This document shows positions 9,325-18,459 of a stretch of 64,000 bases of DNA, in pieces. The notes beneath the pieces are model-generated. The model was given only the letters and a program-made list of their open reading frames with translations. It ran no database searches and was not told the origin of the DNA. Each line of letters opens with the position of its first letter. Position 1 is the stretch's first letter. The stretch covers positions 434,001 to 498,000 of the forward strand of contig NZ_CP011390.1 of the NCBI RefSeq assembly GCF_001644645.1, given 5' to 3'. The stretch comes from Flavisolibacter tropicus (GTDB lineage: Bacteria > Bacteroidota > Bacteroidia > Chitinophagales > Chitinophagaceae). The translations under genes and the position numbers were made by a program.

Positions 9325-10578
9325 ATGCCTTACTTATTTACATCTGAAAGTGTATCAGAAGGACACCCAGATAAAATAGCAGACCAAATCTCCGACGCGC
9401 TTATTGATAACTTTTTGGCTTTTGATCCTCAATCTAAAGTGGCTTGCGAAACACTGGTTACAACTGGCCAGGTAGTACTAGCAGGAGAAGTAAAGTCAAA
9501 GGCGTATTTAGACGTACAGGAAATTGCCAGAGGTGTGGTACGTAAAATTGGATATACTAAGAGTGAGTACATGTTTGAAGCAAACTCATGCGGTATCTTA
9601 TCTGCCATTCATGAGCAGTCTTCTGATATCAACCAAGGGGTAGACAAACAAAAGAAAGAAGAGCAAGGTGCTGGTGACCAAGGAATGATGTTTGGCTACG
9701 CTACTAATGAAACAGAAGATTATATGCCATTGGCTTTAGACCTAGCTCATAAAATTTTGCTTGAATTAGCGGCATTACGTCGTGAAAATAAGCAGATCAA
9801 GTACTTGCGTCCAGATGCAAAAAGCCAGGTAACTCTGGAGTACGATGACAACAATCGTCCAGTACGTATTGATGCCATTGTAGTATCTACACAGCATGAT
9901 GATTTTGATACAGAAGCTAAGATGTTGGCCCAGATCAAAAAGGACATCATCAACATCCTGATCCCTCGTGTAAAGGCTAAATACAAGAAATACGCTAAGT
10001 TGTTTAACAACAACATCAAATACCATATTAACCCAACTGGTAAGTTTGTGATTGGTGGTCCTCATGGTGATACTGGCTTAACTGGCCGTAAGATCATCGT
10101 TGACACGTATGGTGGTAAAGGTGCACACGGTGGTGGTGCCTTCAGCGGAAAAGATCCTTCTAAAGTAGACCGTTCTGCGGCGTATGCTACTCGTCATATT
10201 GCAAAGAACCTGGTAGCTGCTGGTGTATGTGATGAAGCTCTGGTACAAGTATCTTACGCTATTGGTGTAGCTCAGCCTACCAGCATCAACGTAAATACCT
10301 ATGGTACTTCAAAGGTAGAAATGACCGATGGCGAGATCGCTAAAATATTGGGTGGCTTGTTTGATATGCGTCCTTACTTTATTGAGCAGCGCTTGAAATT
10401 GCGTAACCCAATCTATAGCGAAACAGCTGCTTATGGCCATATGGGTCGCGCTCCTCAGGTTGTTGAAAAAACTTTCTCTACTCCAGATGGTAAGTCTATT
10501 AAGAAGAAAGTAGAGTTATTTACCTGGGAAAAATTAGATTATGTTCCAAAGGTGAAAAAAGCTTTTGGTATCAAATAA
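9325..10578 (+). CDS. metK: S-adenosylmethionine synthase
   Basis: Makes S-adenosylmethionine from methionine and ATP. The 417-aa length is slightly longer than the E. coli enzyme (384). The start [26 protein letters not shown] carries the catalytic histidine. [12 protein letters not shown] is the ATP-site signature, [12 protein letters not shown] and [18 protein letters not shown] are the P-loop-like and potassium/Mg segments. No SAM riboswitch was recognised in the 79-bp leader, but a TATATTTG box sits in the upstream hairpin. It ends at its own terminator and appears monocistronic. Confidence 0.98.
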   Translation: MPYLFTSESVSEGHPDKIADQISDALIDNFLAFDPQSKVACETLVTTGQVVLAGEVKSKAYLDVQEIARGVVRKIGYTKSEYMFEANSCGILSAIHEQSSDINQGVDKQKKEEQGAGDQGMMFGYATNETEDYMPLALDLAHKILLELAALRRENKQIKYLRPDAKSQVTLEYDDNNRPVRIDAIVVSTQHDDFDTEAKMLAQIKKDIINILIPRVKAKYKKYAKLFNNNIKYHINPTGKFVIGGPHGDTGLTGRKIIVDTYGGKGAHGGGAFSGKDPSKVDRSAAYATRHIAKNLVAAGVCDEALVQVSYAIGVAQPTSINVNTYGTSKVEMTDGEIAKILGGLFDMRPYFIEQRLKLRNPIYSETAAYGHMGRAPQVVEKTFSTPDGKSIKKKVELFTWEKLDYVPKVKKAFGIK

Positions 10579-10596
10579 GTCCTTTTAGACTAGATG

Positions 10597-10629
10597 AAAG
10601 CCCTTGCCTAAAAGCAGGGGCTTTTTATT
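10597..10629 (+). terminator. Intrinsic terminator of metK
   Basis: An 11-bp stem with one G-T wobble (10597-10607 with 10614-10624), a 6-nt loop, then a T-rich tail; it begins 19 bp after the metK stop. Confidence 0.88.
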
Positions 10630-10655
10630 TGTCTCAGCTAAACTATTTTTGACGG

Positions 10656-11423
10656 GTGAAACATTTTAGACCGCAGCACAGACCGAAGAAGAGTTCCTTG
10701 ATTGTAGGAAAGAAGGCGCTTATAGAAGCCATACAGTTGGGAAAGCAGATTGATCGCATCTATTTACAAAGCAATGGCTATCGTGACGTGATAGACGATG
10801 TAAAGCGTATTGCCGCACAAAACGCAATACCCATTAACTATGTGCCAGTAGAGAAGCTAAATGGATTTAATGCTGGTTCGCATGATGGTTGTATAGCGCT
10901 GGTTTCAAAGGTGCAGTATCAGGATCTTCAGCAAGTGATATCTTGGGTAGTTGAAAAAGGAGAGGTGCCGCTGTTCTTAATCTTAGACGGTATTACCGAT
11001 GTGCGTAATATTGGAGGGATTGCCCGAACAGCTTTTTGTACTGGTGTACAAGCTATTATTATTCCGGATAAAGGAGTAGGAGCTTTAAATGAAGATGCTG
11101 TATTAACATCTGCTGGGGCCTTAGAGAAGATCACTATTTGCCGGGTGAATAGCTTACTAAAAGCGGTAGATGAACTGCATTTAAATGGTATAAAGGTATT
11201 AGCCAGTGAAATGACCGCCAGTACTTCTGTATTTGATGTAGACTTTAAAGAGCCGATGGCTATTATAATGGGAAGTGAAGAAAAGGGGATCTATCCGGCA
11301 TTGATGAAGGCGTGTGATATAAAGTTCAAGATACCTATGGCTGGTGAGTTTGAGTCGTTAAACGTATCGGTGGCAACCGGTATGATCTTGTACGAAGCAA
11401 TGAAACAACGGTTAAGTAGCTGA
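10656..11423 (+). CDS. rlmB: SpoU/TrmH-family rRNA 2'-O-methyltransferase (RlmB-like)
   Basis: Probable 23S rRNA guanosine-2251 2'-O-ribose methyltransferase using SAM. The 255-aa protein starts at a GTG. The N-terminal substrate-binding domain has SLIVGKKALIEAI and GSHDGCIALVS. The trefoil-knot SPOUT domain has ILDGITDVRNIGGIARTAFCTG, then IIMGSEEKGI and PMAGEFESLNVSVATGMILYEA, the three SpoU motifs. It follows metK, the source of its cofactor, but a terminator lies between them. Assignment to RlmB rather than another TrmH paralogue is by length and N-domain only. Confidence 0.88.
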   Translation: MKHFRPQHRPKKSSLIVGKKALIEAIQLGKQIDRIYLQSNGYRDVIDDVKRIAAQNAIPINYVPVEKLNGFNAGSHDGCIALVSKVQYQDLQQVISWVVEKGEVPLFLILDGITDVRNIGGIARTAFCTGVQAIIIPDKGVGALNEDAVLTSAGALEKITICRVNSLLKAVDELHLNGIKVLASEMTASTSVFDVDFKEPMAIIMGSEEKGIYPALMKACDIKFKIPMAGEFESLNVSVATGMILYEAMKQRLSS

Positions 11424-11544
11424 TGTGATAATTAGCTAATGATAGCTGCGGGTAAGGGTTGATAAGTTGACAAGGAATGTCCCGCAGATAAACGCGGAGG
11501 AGGGATGATAGAGGATAGAGGGCAGTTGACAGGAAAGGATTATT

Positions 11545-11613
11545 GAACAAGGAACAAGGAATGATGAATAATGAGTAATGAGATAAGGAATGTTCAACGC
11601 TCAACTTTCAATG
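11545..11613 (+). repeat. Dispersed low-complexity intergenic repeat, copy A
   Basis: A 25-nt block (11545-11569; starts gaacaaggaac, ends gatgaat) is identical to the reverse complement of 44050-44074. A second block at 11587-11605 matches the reverse complement of 43981 and neighbouring bases in 18 of 19 positions, in the same order. The copy lies between rlmB and the HMG-CoA-lyase gene and shows that reading frames upstream of 11674 are repeat sequence. Confidence 0.7.
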
Positions 11614-11673
11614 TTTAAGGGACAAGGGAAGGAATTGGAAATTAGGGATTTAGAAACGGAGGAAAAATTCGAA

Positions 11674-12555
11674 ATGATTGATTTATCAGATAAAAGAAAT
11701 CAAGGTGCGATTAGCTTTGTTGAGTGTCCGCGTGATGCCATGCAAGGCTGGAAAAGCTTTATTCCAACAGCTCAAAAGGTTGAATACCTGAATGCCTTGC
11801 TAAAAGTGGGCTTTGATACATTAGATTTTGGCTCCTTTGTTTCGCCTAAAGCCATTCCCCAAATGGCAGATACAAAAGAAGTACTTGCTCAACTAGATCT
11901 ATCAGAAAGTAAAACCAAGTTGTTGGCCATTGTGGCCAATACAAGAGGGGCGGAAGAAGCCGTTAGCTTTTCACCAATTACCTATTTAGGATTTCCATTT
12001 TCCATATCTCCAACTTTTCAACAACGCAATACCAATAGCACCATTGAAGAGAGCCTGCATCGCGTAGAAGAGATACAGAATCTATGTGTGCGTCATAATA
12101 AGCAATTGGTCATCTACCTAAGTATGGGCTTTGGCAATCCATATGGTGATGAATACAATGAGGCCATACTTTTGAAATGGGCTGATGAAATGGTCAAGCG
12201 CAATATTCAGATCCTTTCATTGGCAGATACGGTAGGTGTGGCCACACCAGAACAAATTACGCATGCCTTACAAACACTTATACCGCAATACCCGCAAGCC
12301 ACTATAGGAGTACATCTTCACTCGACGGCTCATAATTGGGAAGATAAATTGGCGGCGGCTTACGAAGCTGGTTGTAACCGATTCGATGGTGCATTAAAAG
12401 GAATAGGTGGCTGCCCTATGGCAAAGGATGATTTAGTGGGAAACATGACAACCGAATGGATGCTGGATTATTTTGAAAAGAAAGGCGATCCCTTGTTTAT
12501 CAATAAAGAAGCGTTGCAGCATAGTCTTTTATTAGCAAATGAAATCTTTGTGTAG
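11674..12555 (+). CDS. Hydroxymethylglutaryl-CoA lyase-like enzyme
   Basis: Likely cleaves HMG-CoA to acetoacetate and acetyl-CoA in leucine breakdown. The 293-aa TIM barrel has FVECPRDAMQGWKSFIPT at the first strand (divergent DGLQ region), FGSFVSPKAIPQMADT, TIGVHLHSTAHNW with the metal-binding histidines, and ALKGIGGCPMAKDDLVGNM with the conserved cysteine loop. The start is placed at 11674 because a GGAGGA-like ribosome site precedes it and the frame upstream is repetitive intergenic sequence. A homologous aldolase-type acyl-CoA lyase cannot be excluded. It lies directly before the GSCFA gene. Confidence 0.85.
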   Translation: MIDLSDKRNQGAISFVECPRDAMQGWKSFIPTAQKVEYLNALLKVGFDTLDFGSFVSPKAIPQMADTKEVLAQLDLSESKTKLLAIVANTRGAEEAVSFSPITYLGFPFSISPTFQQRNTNSTIEESLHRVEEIQNLCVRHNKQLVIYLSMGFGNPYGDEYNEAILLKWADEMVKRNIQILSLADTVGVATPEQITHALQTLIPQYPQATIGVHLHSTAHNWEDKLAAAYEAGCNRFDGALKGIGGCPMAKDDLVGNMTTEWMLDYFEKKGDPLFINKEALQHSLLLANEIFV

Positions 12556-12556
12556 T

Positions 12557-13558
12557 ATGGCTTTTATGATCAATATTGATTTACCCAAACCCGATCGATT
12601 AATAGAGCATCAGCATCACTTGCTGTCCATAGGCTCTTGCTTTACGGAGCATATTGGGAATGCGTTGAAAGAAATGAAGTTTCGGGTGCTGCAGAATCCA
12701 AATGGAATTCTATTTGATCCGTTGGCTGTTTGTAATAGCCTGATCTCCTATATTGACAATAAAGTCTACACAAAAGAAGACTTGTTTTACTTAAATGAGC
12801 TTTGGCATAGCTGGGATCATCATAGCCGCTTTTCTCATACTGATCCTAACAAAGCCCTGGAACTGATAAATGCTTCGCAAACAAAAGCACATCAATTCTT
12901 AAAACAAACCGATTGGCTAATTATAACCTTGGGATCAGCCTTTAGCTATAAGATCACAGAAGAAGCAGACAGAGCTGCGCTAGCCAGTGGTAATGGAGTA
13001 GCCAATTGTCATAGAGCGCCTGCAAAATGGTTTAAGAAGCAGTTGTCAACTATCGATGAAATCATTGCCAAACTGGATAATACAATTCATCAACTGTTTC
13101 GCTTTAATCCAAAGCTAAATATCATCTTTACCATTAGTCCGGTTCGGCATATCCGTGATGGGGTAGTAGATAATAACCGAAGTAAAGCGCGCTTATTAGA
13201 GTCGGTGCATCATTTGGTTAACAAATTTGATAAGCTCTATTATTTCCCTTCCTATGAGCTGGTGATCGATGTGTTGCGTGATTATCGGTTCTACGACATC
13301 GATATGGTGCATCCAAACTACCCGGCCACTGAATTTGTTTTGGAGAAGTTTTTACAAACTCATACTACTGAAGGCCTGCTACCGCTTTTGCAGGAGTTGA
13401 AACGATTAACGGTTGCACGTAAGCACCGTTCGGCACATCCTACTACGGAAGCTCATAAGCAGTTCTTAAAGAACCATTATGAAAAGGCTAAGGCTTTGCA
13501 GGAGCAGTATACTTACCTGGACTTGCAAGATGAGATTGCCTATTTCTCAATGGCTTAG
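12557..13558 (+). CDS. GSCFA domain protein (SGNH-hydrolase-like)
   Basis: About 333 aa. LLSIGSCFTEHIGNAL contains the GSCFA signature, the likely nucleophile block of an SGNH/GDSL-type esterase, and YDIDMVHPNYPATEF resembles the Asp/His block near the C-terminus. The domain is widespread in Bacteroidota and the physiological substrate is unknown. The start is probably 12557, just after the upstream stop; 12539 (overlapping) or 12566 are possible. Its stop overlaps the convergent miaE stop by four bases. Confidence 0.82.
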   Translation: MAFMINIDLPKPDRLIEHQHHLLSIGSCFTEHIGNALKEMKFRVLQNPNGILFDPLAVCNSLISYIDNKVYTKEDLFYLNELWHSWDHHSRFSHTDPNKALELINASQTKAHQFLKQTDWLIITLGSAFSYKITEEADRAALASGNGVANCHRAPAKWFKKQLSTIDEIIAKLDNTIHQLFRFNPKLNIIFTISPVRHIRDGVVDNNRSKARLLESVHHLVNKFDKLYYFPSYELVIDVLRDYRFYDIDMVHPNYPATEFVLEKFLQTHTTEGLLPLLQELKRLTVARKHRSAHPTTEAHKQFLKNHYEKAKALQEQYTYLDLQDEIAYFSMA

Positions 13559-14178
13559 TGCAAGCGGTCGCCACGGACTTCTAAGGATTGGATGATCTGG
13601 GCTTCATACTTAAGCCACTCATTCCAGCGTTTGCGTACTTTTTCTTTATCGATGTATTTCTCTGCTAATTCAATAAAGAGGGTATAGTGACCAGCCTCGC
13701 TTTCCATAAAGCGGCGGTAGAACTTGCGTAGATAGTCATCATTTAGACCTTCGCTCAAACGCTTAAAGCGTTCACAGCTGCGGGCTTCAATCATGGCCAT
13801 CAGAAGTAATTGATCTAATAAACGGCCTTCTTCATCACCACCTTTCTGGCAAAACGCTAATAGGGCGTTAACATATTCATCTTTACGTTGCTGGCCCAGC
13901 TTTAAGCCTCGTTTATGCAATTCCGCTAGCACTAAACGAAAATGGCCCCATTCTTCGGTTACAATTGGTGCCAGCGCTATTACCAGTTCTTCCCTGCGGC
14001 TATAACGTTGAATAAGGGAAATACAGGTAATAGCGGCTTTTTGCTCACAATAGGCGTGGTCTGTTAAAACCTCTTCCAGCGACATGGCTGCAAGGTTTAC
14101 CCACCTAGGGTCGGTGGGTAATTGTAGGCCCAGAATGGCTTTAGTATCTTGGGAAAGTGCTTCGTGGGGCGTGTGCAT
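13555..14178 (-). CDS. miaE: tRNA-(ms2io6A37) hydroxylase
   Basis: Non-haem diiron monooxygenase that hydroxylates the isopentenyl group of ms2i6A at position 37 of tRNA. The 207-aa four-helix bundle has helices with EVLTDHAYCEQKAA, VTEEWGHFRLVLAEL, MIEARSCERFK and MESEAGHYTLFIELA, which together supply the two ExxH iron ligand pairs. It sits convergent to the GSCFA gene with a 4-bp overlap. A CAAAATTA box at 14183-14190 (TAATTTTG on the minus strand) lies just upstream of the ATG, suggesting a very short leader. Confidence 0.93.
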   Translation of the reverse strand: MHTPHEALSQDTKAILGLQLPTDPRWVNLAAMSLEEVLTDHAYCEQKAAITCISLIQRYSRREELVIALAPIVTEEWGHFRLVLAELHKRGLKLGQQRKDEYVNALLAFCQKGGDEEGRLLDQLLLMAMIEARSCERFKRLSEGLNDDYLRKFYRRFMESEAGHYTLFIELAEKYIDKEKVRKRWNEWLKYEAQIIQSLEVRGDRLH

Positions 14179-14399
14179 TGGGCAAAATTAAGAAGGAGGC
14201 GTTAAGTAGAAGGCAATTAGCTGATGAGGAAATTATCTGATGAAATGGGAATCCAGAGTTCAGAATTCTTGGATTTCAAGATTTCAGATTTGAAGATATC
14301 TGGTTGCATTCCTATTTCTTAGTGTTGTTCAACCTTTTGCAGGGGACTGGCCGCACCTGGCGGCGTCTCAGCTTGGCCTCAGCGTAGGGCCTTGTTTTA

Positions 14400-14462
14400 G
14401 GCTTCTTCGGGACTCCTTCGGACCGCTTCGAAGCAGTTTCGAACAAATCCCGAAGAAAAGCC
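14400..14462. repeat. Large hairpin with CTTCGG/TTCGAA units at about 10-11 bp spacing
   Basis: The outer arms GGCTTCTTCGGGA (14400-14412) and TCCCGAAGAAAAGCC (14448-14462) pair with a two-base bulge. Between them TTCG motifs recur every 10-11 bases: CTTCGGA, CTTCGAAG and TTTCGAAC. It is not followed by a T-run, so it is probably not a terminator. Its role is unknown. Confidence 0.6.
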
Positions 14463-14751
14463 GACGATGGGTGTGGCTAAGGATAGGGAAAAGATAAGTG
14501 GCAAATCGTGAGTTATGAGTCCTGATCAATAAAAATAGGTAGATGGCCAATAGTAGACAAGTAAAGTATGTTTATAGGAGAAATTGGAATGTATAGATAA
14601 GGATATCCTCTATAACTCCCCAGAAAGTGATACAATAAGTGACGTTAGCAATTTGCGGTTTGTGATGAAGGCTGGGGCATTTTAATAGGGTTAGTAATTG
14701 AAAAACACATCTTTAGTTTATCTTTTACTTTTTAGTTTTAACAGAAATGCC

Positions 14752-14759
14752 TACCTTTG
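14752..14759 (+). promoter_or_regulatory. Bacteroidota -7 box for rpsO
   Basis: TACCTTTG, an exact TAnnTTTG match, 61 bp before the rpsO ATG. A TTTA-type -33 segment lies near 14731. Confidence 0.6.
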
Positions 14760-14820
14760 CCGCCAAAATAAAGTAAAACTATACTGGCATTCAATCGGAA
14801 TGCTGCAAAAAAACGTAGCG

Positions 14821-15090
14821 ATGTCATTAACAAAAGAAAAAAAAGCTGGCATTTTTGCCCAATATGGTGGAAGCGAAACCAATACCGGTTCAATTGAGGG
14901 TCAAATTGCGTTATTAACAGAGCGCATTTCTCAAATTTCTGCTCATTTACAGCAAAACAAAAAAGATTTCTCTACACACCGTGGTCTGATGCAATTGGTA
15001 GGTAAGCGTCGTCGCTTATTGAACTACTTGTCTAAGCATAACCTGCAAGGATACCGTGGCTTGATTGAGAAATTAGGCATTCGTAAATAA
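14821..15090 (+). CDS. rpsO: 30S ribosomal protein S15
   Basis: Binds the central domain of 16S rRNA and bridges to the large subunit. The 89-aa protein begins MSLTKEKKAGIFAQYGGSETNTGS and contains the family core QIALLTERISQISAHLQQNKKDFSTHRGL (Leu/His motifs) and RRRLLNYLSKHN. The start at 14821 matches the family; the frame is open further upstream but that part is promoter leader. It lies upstream of pnp with a terminator between, the same order as in many bacteria. Confidence 0.98.
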   Translation: MSLTKEKKAGIFAQYGGSETNTGSIEGQIALLTERISQISAHLQQNKKDFSTHRGLMQLVGKRRRLLNYLSKHNLQGYRGLIEKLGIRK

Positions 15091-15120
15091 GTTAGTTTTC
15101 CAATTCATTATAGGCTATTT

Positions 15121-15156
15121 CCCAACCACTACTTAAAAGGTTGGGTTTTGGCTTTT
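15121..15156 (+). terminator. Probable terminator/attenuator between rpsO and pnp
   Basis: Stem CCCAACC (15121-15127) with GGTTGGG (15139-15145), an 11-nt loop, followed by interrupted T-runs. It lies 30 bp after the rpsO stop and 48 bp before pnp. Confidence 0.7.
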
Positions 15157-15203
15157 TGGACTAACCTTATTGATGCGCCCATTAAACCCCTCAAATTCTA
15201 ATT

Positions 15204-17522
15204 ATGCTGACACAAAAATTTTCAAAAACATTTGATATAGGTGATGGCCGTGAAGTCACTATTGAGACTGGTCGTTTAGCTCGCCAAGCTGACGGCGCCG
15301 TTACTGTTCGTATGGGCAATAACATTTTGTTGGCTACTGTTGTAGCAACAGAAGAACCAAAGCCTGGGCAAGACTTCTTCCCATTGAGCGTAGACTACAT
15401 GGAGAAGTTTGCTTCTGCTGGTCGTATTCCGGGTTCTTTCTTTAAAAGAGAAGGCAGATTGAGTGATTATGAGATTTTGATCTCTCGTTTGATCGACCGT
15501 GCTTTACGCCCATTATTCCCTGAAGATTATTTCTGCGAGGTGCAGGTAATCGTTACTTTGATCTCTTCTGATTCGGAGATCATGCCTGATGCATTGGCCT
15601 GCTTAGCTGCTTCTGCGGCATTAGCTGTTTCAAATATTCCTATCCAAGAAATCATTTCTGAAGTACGTGTAAGCCGTATTGATGGTCAGTTTAAGATCAA
15701 TCCTACACGCTCTGAAATGGAGAAGTCTGATATGGACTTCATCATTGCCGCCACTGAGAAAAACATCATGATGGTGGAAGGTGAAGCTAAAGAGTGTAGT
15801 GAAGAAGACTTAGTAAAAGCTTTGGAAGTAGCACATGACGCTATCCGTGTTCAGATCCGTGCACAGCAGGAATTACGTGACATGGTAGGTGCAGGAGCTA
15901 AACGCGACTATCCAAAACCTGTAGTAAACGAAGTATTACGTCAGCGCGTAGAAGAGTTTGCAAAGGCTAGAATGGAAGAATTGTCAAGAGCCAACTTGCC
16001 AAAAGCTGAACGTAAAGAGACCTATAAAAAGATCTCTGATGATCTTAAAGAAGTATTGGCTCGCGAAGCTAATCTTCCAGAAGGCGAAGAGATCGATGAC
16101 GATACTAAGAAACTAGTTAAAAACTATTTAGGTGATCTGCAGTACTATGTAGTACGTGATATGATCCTGAATGATAAAGTTCGCCTGGATGGACGTAACC
16201 TGGAGCAAGTGCGTCCTCTGGATATGGAAGTAGATGTGCTTCCAACACCACATGGTGCTGCTTTATTTACAAGAGGTGAAACACAATCTTTAACAACGAT
16301 TACCTTGGGTACTCCATTGGATGAGTTGTTAGTAGAAAGTGCTGCTAAGTCTGAGTATTCTAAATTCATTTTACACTATAACTTTCCGCCGTTTTCTACA
16401 GGTGAGGTGAAGTTCTTAAGAGGTCCTGGCCGTCGTGAGGTTGGACATGGTAACCTGGCTCAGCGTTCTTTGAAGCAAATGATGCCAGGAGCTGACTATG
16501 CTTATACTGTACGTATAGTTAGTGATATTCTTGAAAGTAATGGTTCGTCATCAATGGCAACAGTTTGTGCCGGTTCTTTAGCCTTAATGGATGCTGGTGT
16601 GCCTTTGCCTAAGCACGTAGCTGGTGTGGCTATGGGTTTGATTTCTAAAGGAGATCAGTTTGCTGTATTGACCGATATCCTTGGTGATGAAGATCACCTG
16701 GGTGATATGGACTTTAAAGTAACCGGAACACGTGACGGTATCTGTGGTATCCAAATGGATATTAAAGTAGATGGTCTGAGCATGGACGTTATGCGCCAAG
16801 CGTTAGAACAAGCACGTCGTGGCCGTATGCATATCCTGGATGCTATGTACAATTGTATCCCTGAACATCGTGCAGATGTGAAACCACATGCGCCGCGTAT
16901 GGTGAAAATGTTCATTGATCGTGAGTTTATTGGAGCTGTGATCGGGCCTGGTGGTAAGGTTATTCAGGAAATGCAACGTGAAACTGGCACTACAATCAAT
17001 ATCGAAGAGAAAAACAACCAAGGTGAAGTAAGCATCTTTGGTACCGATAAAGAGAAAGTTGACAGAGCACACAACTGGATCAAAGGCATTGTGGCTGTAC
17101 CTGTTGTAGGTGATGAATATGAAGCTGTTGTTAAATCAATCATGCCATATGGTGCGTTTGTTGAGTTCTTACCTGGCAAGCAAGGTTTGTTACACATCTC
17201 TGAAGTAAGCTGGAAACGCTTAGAAACATTAGAAGGTGTATTGAACGAGAATGATAAGGTGAAAGTGAAGCTGACAGGAACGGATCCAAAAACAGGTAAG
17301 TTCAAACTGTCACGCAAGGTGTTGTTGCCAAAACCTGAAGGAATGAAAGAGGAGAGTGGCGATAGGGGTGAAAGAAGAGATGGTGGCCAGCGTAGAGAAG
17401 GTGGTCAACGCTTTGAAGGACGTGGCGACAGACGTGAAAGCGGCTACGGCGGTCAGCGCAGAGAACCTCGTCAAGGTGGAGAGAACCAACAATCTCAAAG
17501 CTCTCAAGAGAACGAACAGTAA
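15204..17522 (+). CDS. pnp: Polyribonucleotide nucleotidyltransferase (PNPase)
   Basis: Phosphorolytic 3'-5' exoribonuclease of RNA turnover. The 772 aa comprise two RNase PH domains (about 10-230 and 320-550; GRIPGSFFKREGRLSDYE and FPPFSTGEVKFLRGPGRREVGHG), a KH domain (about 560-620; IGAVIGPGGKVIQEMQRETG) and an S1 domain (about 630-700; YGAFVEFLPGKQGLLHISE). A C-terminal tail of about 55 residues is rich in Gly, Arg, Glu and Gln in RREGGQR-like repeats, which resembles RGG RNA-binding tails. It is followed by a strong terminator. Confidence 0.98.
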   Translation: MLTQKFSKTFDIGDGREVTIETGRLARQADGAVTVRMGNNILLATVVATEEPKPGQDFFPLSVDYMEKFASAGRIPGSFFKREGRLSDYEILISRLIDRALRPLFPEDYFCEVQVIVTLISSDSEIMPDALACLAASAALAVSNIPIQEIISEVRVSRIDGQFKINPTRSEMEKSDMDFIIAATEKNIMMVEGEAKECSEEDLVKALEVAHDAIRVQIRAQQELRDMVGAGAKRDYPKPVVNEVLRQRVEEFAKARMEELSRANLPKAERKETYKKISDDLKEVLAREANLPEGEEIDDDTKKLVKNYLGDLQYYVVRDMILNDKVRLDGRNLEQVRPLDMEVDVLPTPHGAALFTRGETQSLTTITLGTPLDELLVESAAKSEYSKFILHYNFPPFSTGEVKFLRGPGRREVGHGNLAQRSLKQMMPGADYAYTVRIVSDILESNGSSSMATVCAGSLALMDAGVPLPKHVAGVAMGLISKGDQFAVLTDILGDEDHLGDMDFKVTGTRDGICGIQMDIKVDGLSMDVMRQALEQARRGRMHILDAMYNCIPEHRADVKPHAPRMVKMFIDREFIGAVIGPGGKVIQEMQRETGTTINIEEKNNQGEVSIFGTDKEKVDRAHNWIKGIVAVPVVGDEYEAVVKSIMPYGAFVEFLPGKQGLLHISEVSWKRLETLEGVLNENDKVKVKLTGTDPKTGKFKLSRKVLLPKPEGMKEESGDRGERRDGGQRREGGQRFEGRGDRRESGYGGQRREPRQGGENQQSQSSQENEQ

Positions 17523-17541
17523 TCTTTTCAACTATCTTTTT

Positions 17542-17573
17542 AAGGCTGTCGTACGACAGCCTTTTATTTTTTC
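17542..17573 (+). terminator. Intrinsic terminator of pnp
   Basis: Perfect 22-nt palindrome (17542-17563, core GGCTGTC/GACAGCC) followed by a T-rich tail; the prmA ATG begins only a few bases later at 17577, so prmA needs an internal promoter or read-through. Confidence 0.88.
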
Positions 17574-17576
17574 ATT

Positions 17577-18389
17577 ATGTCCAATCACATTCAACTCAAC
17601 ATAGAAGCTTCAGAAGCGCAGCAAGAAATATTAATTAGTCAGCTGGAAGAACTGGGTGCCGCTGGCTTTGAGCAAACGGATACGCACCTGTTAGCCTATT
17701 TTGAAGAGGATTCTTTTCCCAGTTATGATGTCAATGCAATACTGGATGGCTATAACTTTCAGTTAAATACACTTCAGCAACAAAACTGGAATGCTGTATG
17801 GGAAAGTAACTTCCAACCGGTTATTGTTGATGATTTCTGTGCTGTAAGAGCTCATTTTCATGAGCCTATTCAAGGTATTCAACATGAGATTCTGATTACA
17901 CCCAAAATGAGCTTTGGCACAGGTCATCATGCCACAACGTATATGATGATGCAGCAAATGCGTGATATTGACTTCGTCAATAAATCTGTATTTGATTTTG
18001 GAACCGGTACTGGCGTACTGGCTATACTAGCTGAGAAGTTGGGAGCTGCCAGTGTTTATGCTATTGATAATGATGAATGGAGTATAGAAAATACGAAAGA
18101 GAATATAGAAAAGAATCATTGCAGTAAAATAACCGCTGAACTTTCTTCAACAATTTCAACAGAAAAGTTATTTGATATCATCTTAGCCAATATAAATAGG
18201 AATGTGATATTGCAATACTTTACCAATCTCAAAGAGTCTGTTAATCAAAAAGGGTTTATCTTGTTTAGCGGTTTGTTAGTAGATGATAAGGACGTTATTG
18301 TTGATACGGCTCAAGACCATGGTCTACAATTGATAAAACATTGTGAAAGAAATAAATGGATTTCATTATTGTTTGTTAACGAGAACTGA
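17577..18389 (+). CDS. prmA: Ribosomal protein L11 methyltransferase
   Basis: SAM-dependent methyltransferase that trimethylates lysines and the N-terminus of ribosomal protein L11. 270 aa. The N-terminal substrate-recognition domain is about residues 1-95. The Rossmann domain has VFDFGTGTGVLAILAEKLGA (SAM motif I), VYAIDNDEWSIENTKEN (motif II) and DIILANINRNVI, which replaces the NPPY motif as in all PrmA. The pre-motif GMSFGTGHHATT-like segment KMSFGTGHHATTYMM is diagnostic. Confidence 0.94.
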   Translation: MSNHIQLNIEASEAQQEILISQLEELGAAGFEQTDTHLLAYFEEDSFPSYDVNAILDGYNFQLNTLQQQNWNAVWESNFQPVIVDDFCAVRAHFHEPIQGIQHEILITPKMSFGTGHHATTYMMMQQMRDIDFVNKSVFDFGTGTGVLAILAEKLGAASVYAIDNDEWSIENTKENIEKNHCSKITAELSSTISTEKLFDIILANINRNVILQYFTNLKESVNQKGFILFSGLLVDDKDVIVDTAQDHGLQLIKHCERNKWISLLFVNEN

Positions 18390-18430
18390 AGAGAAGATTA
18401 AAATAGTAATACTGGGTATACTATTTGCCC

Positions 18431-18438
18431 TAAATTTG
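18431..18438 (+). promoter_or_regulatory. Bacteroidota -7 box for plsY
   Basis: TAAATTTG, an exact TAnnTTTG match, 22 bp before the plsY ATG and 41 bp after the prmA stop. No clear -33 box. Confidence 0.5.
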
Positions 18439-18459
18439 CTCCACTTCAACCCATTTTGA

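Larger units (their letters stand above)
14179..14820. other. Long intergenic region before rpsO, with GC-rich hairpin
   Basis: No convincing gene. The centre (about 14345-14480) is richer in G+C than its surroundings and holds a run of TTCG-containing units with an outer hairpin. The rest is AT-rich. The rpsO promoter lies near the right end. A frame open across part of this region has no initiation signal or recognisable protein. Confidence 0.6.

Noticed and set aside
11590..11673. N-terminal extension of the HMG-CoA-lyase gene
   Set aside because: These codons are in the dispersed repeat; a ribosome site and family-like N-terminus support 11674.
14368..14550. Small protein frame in the rpsO upstream region (minus strand)
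   Set aside because: It crosses a hairpin with low-complexity composition, has no start signal and no recognisable sequence.
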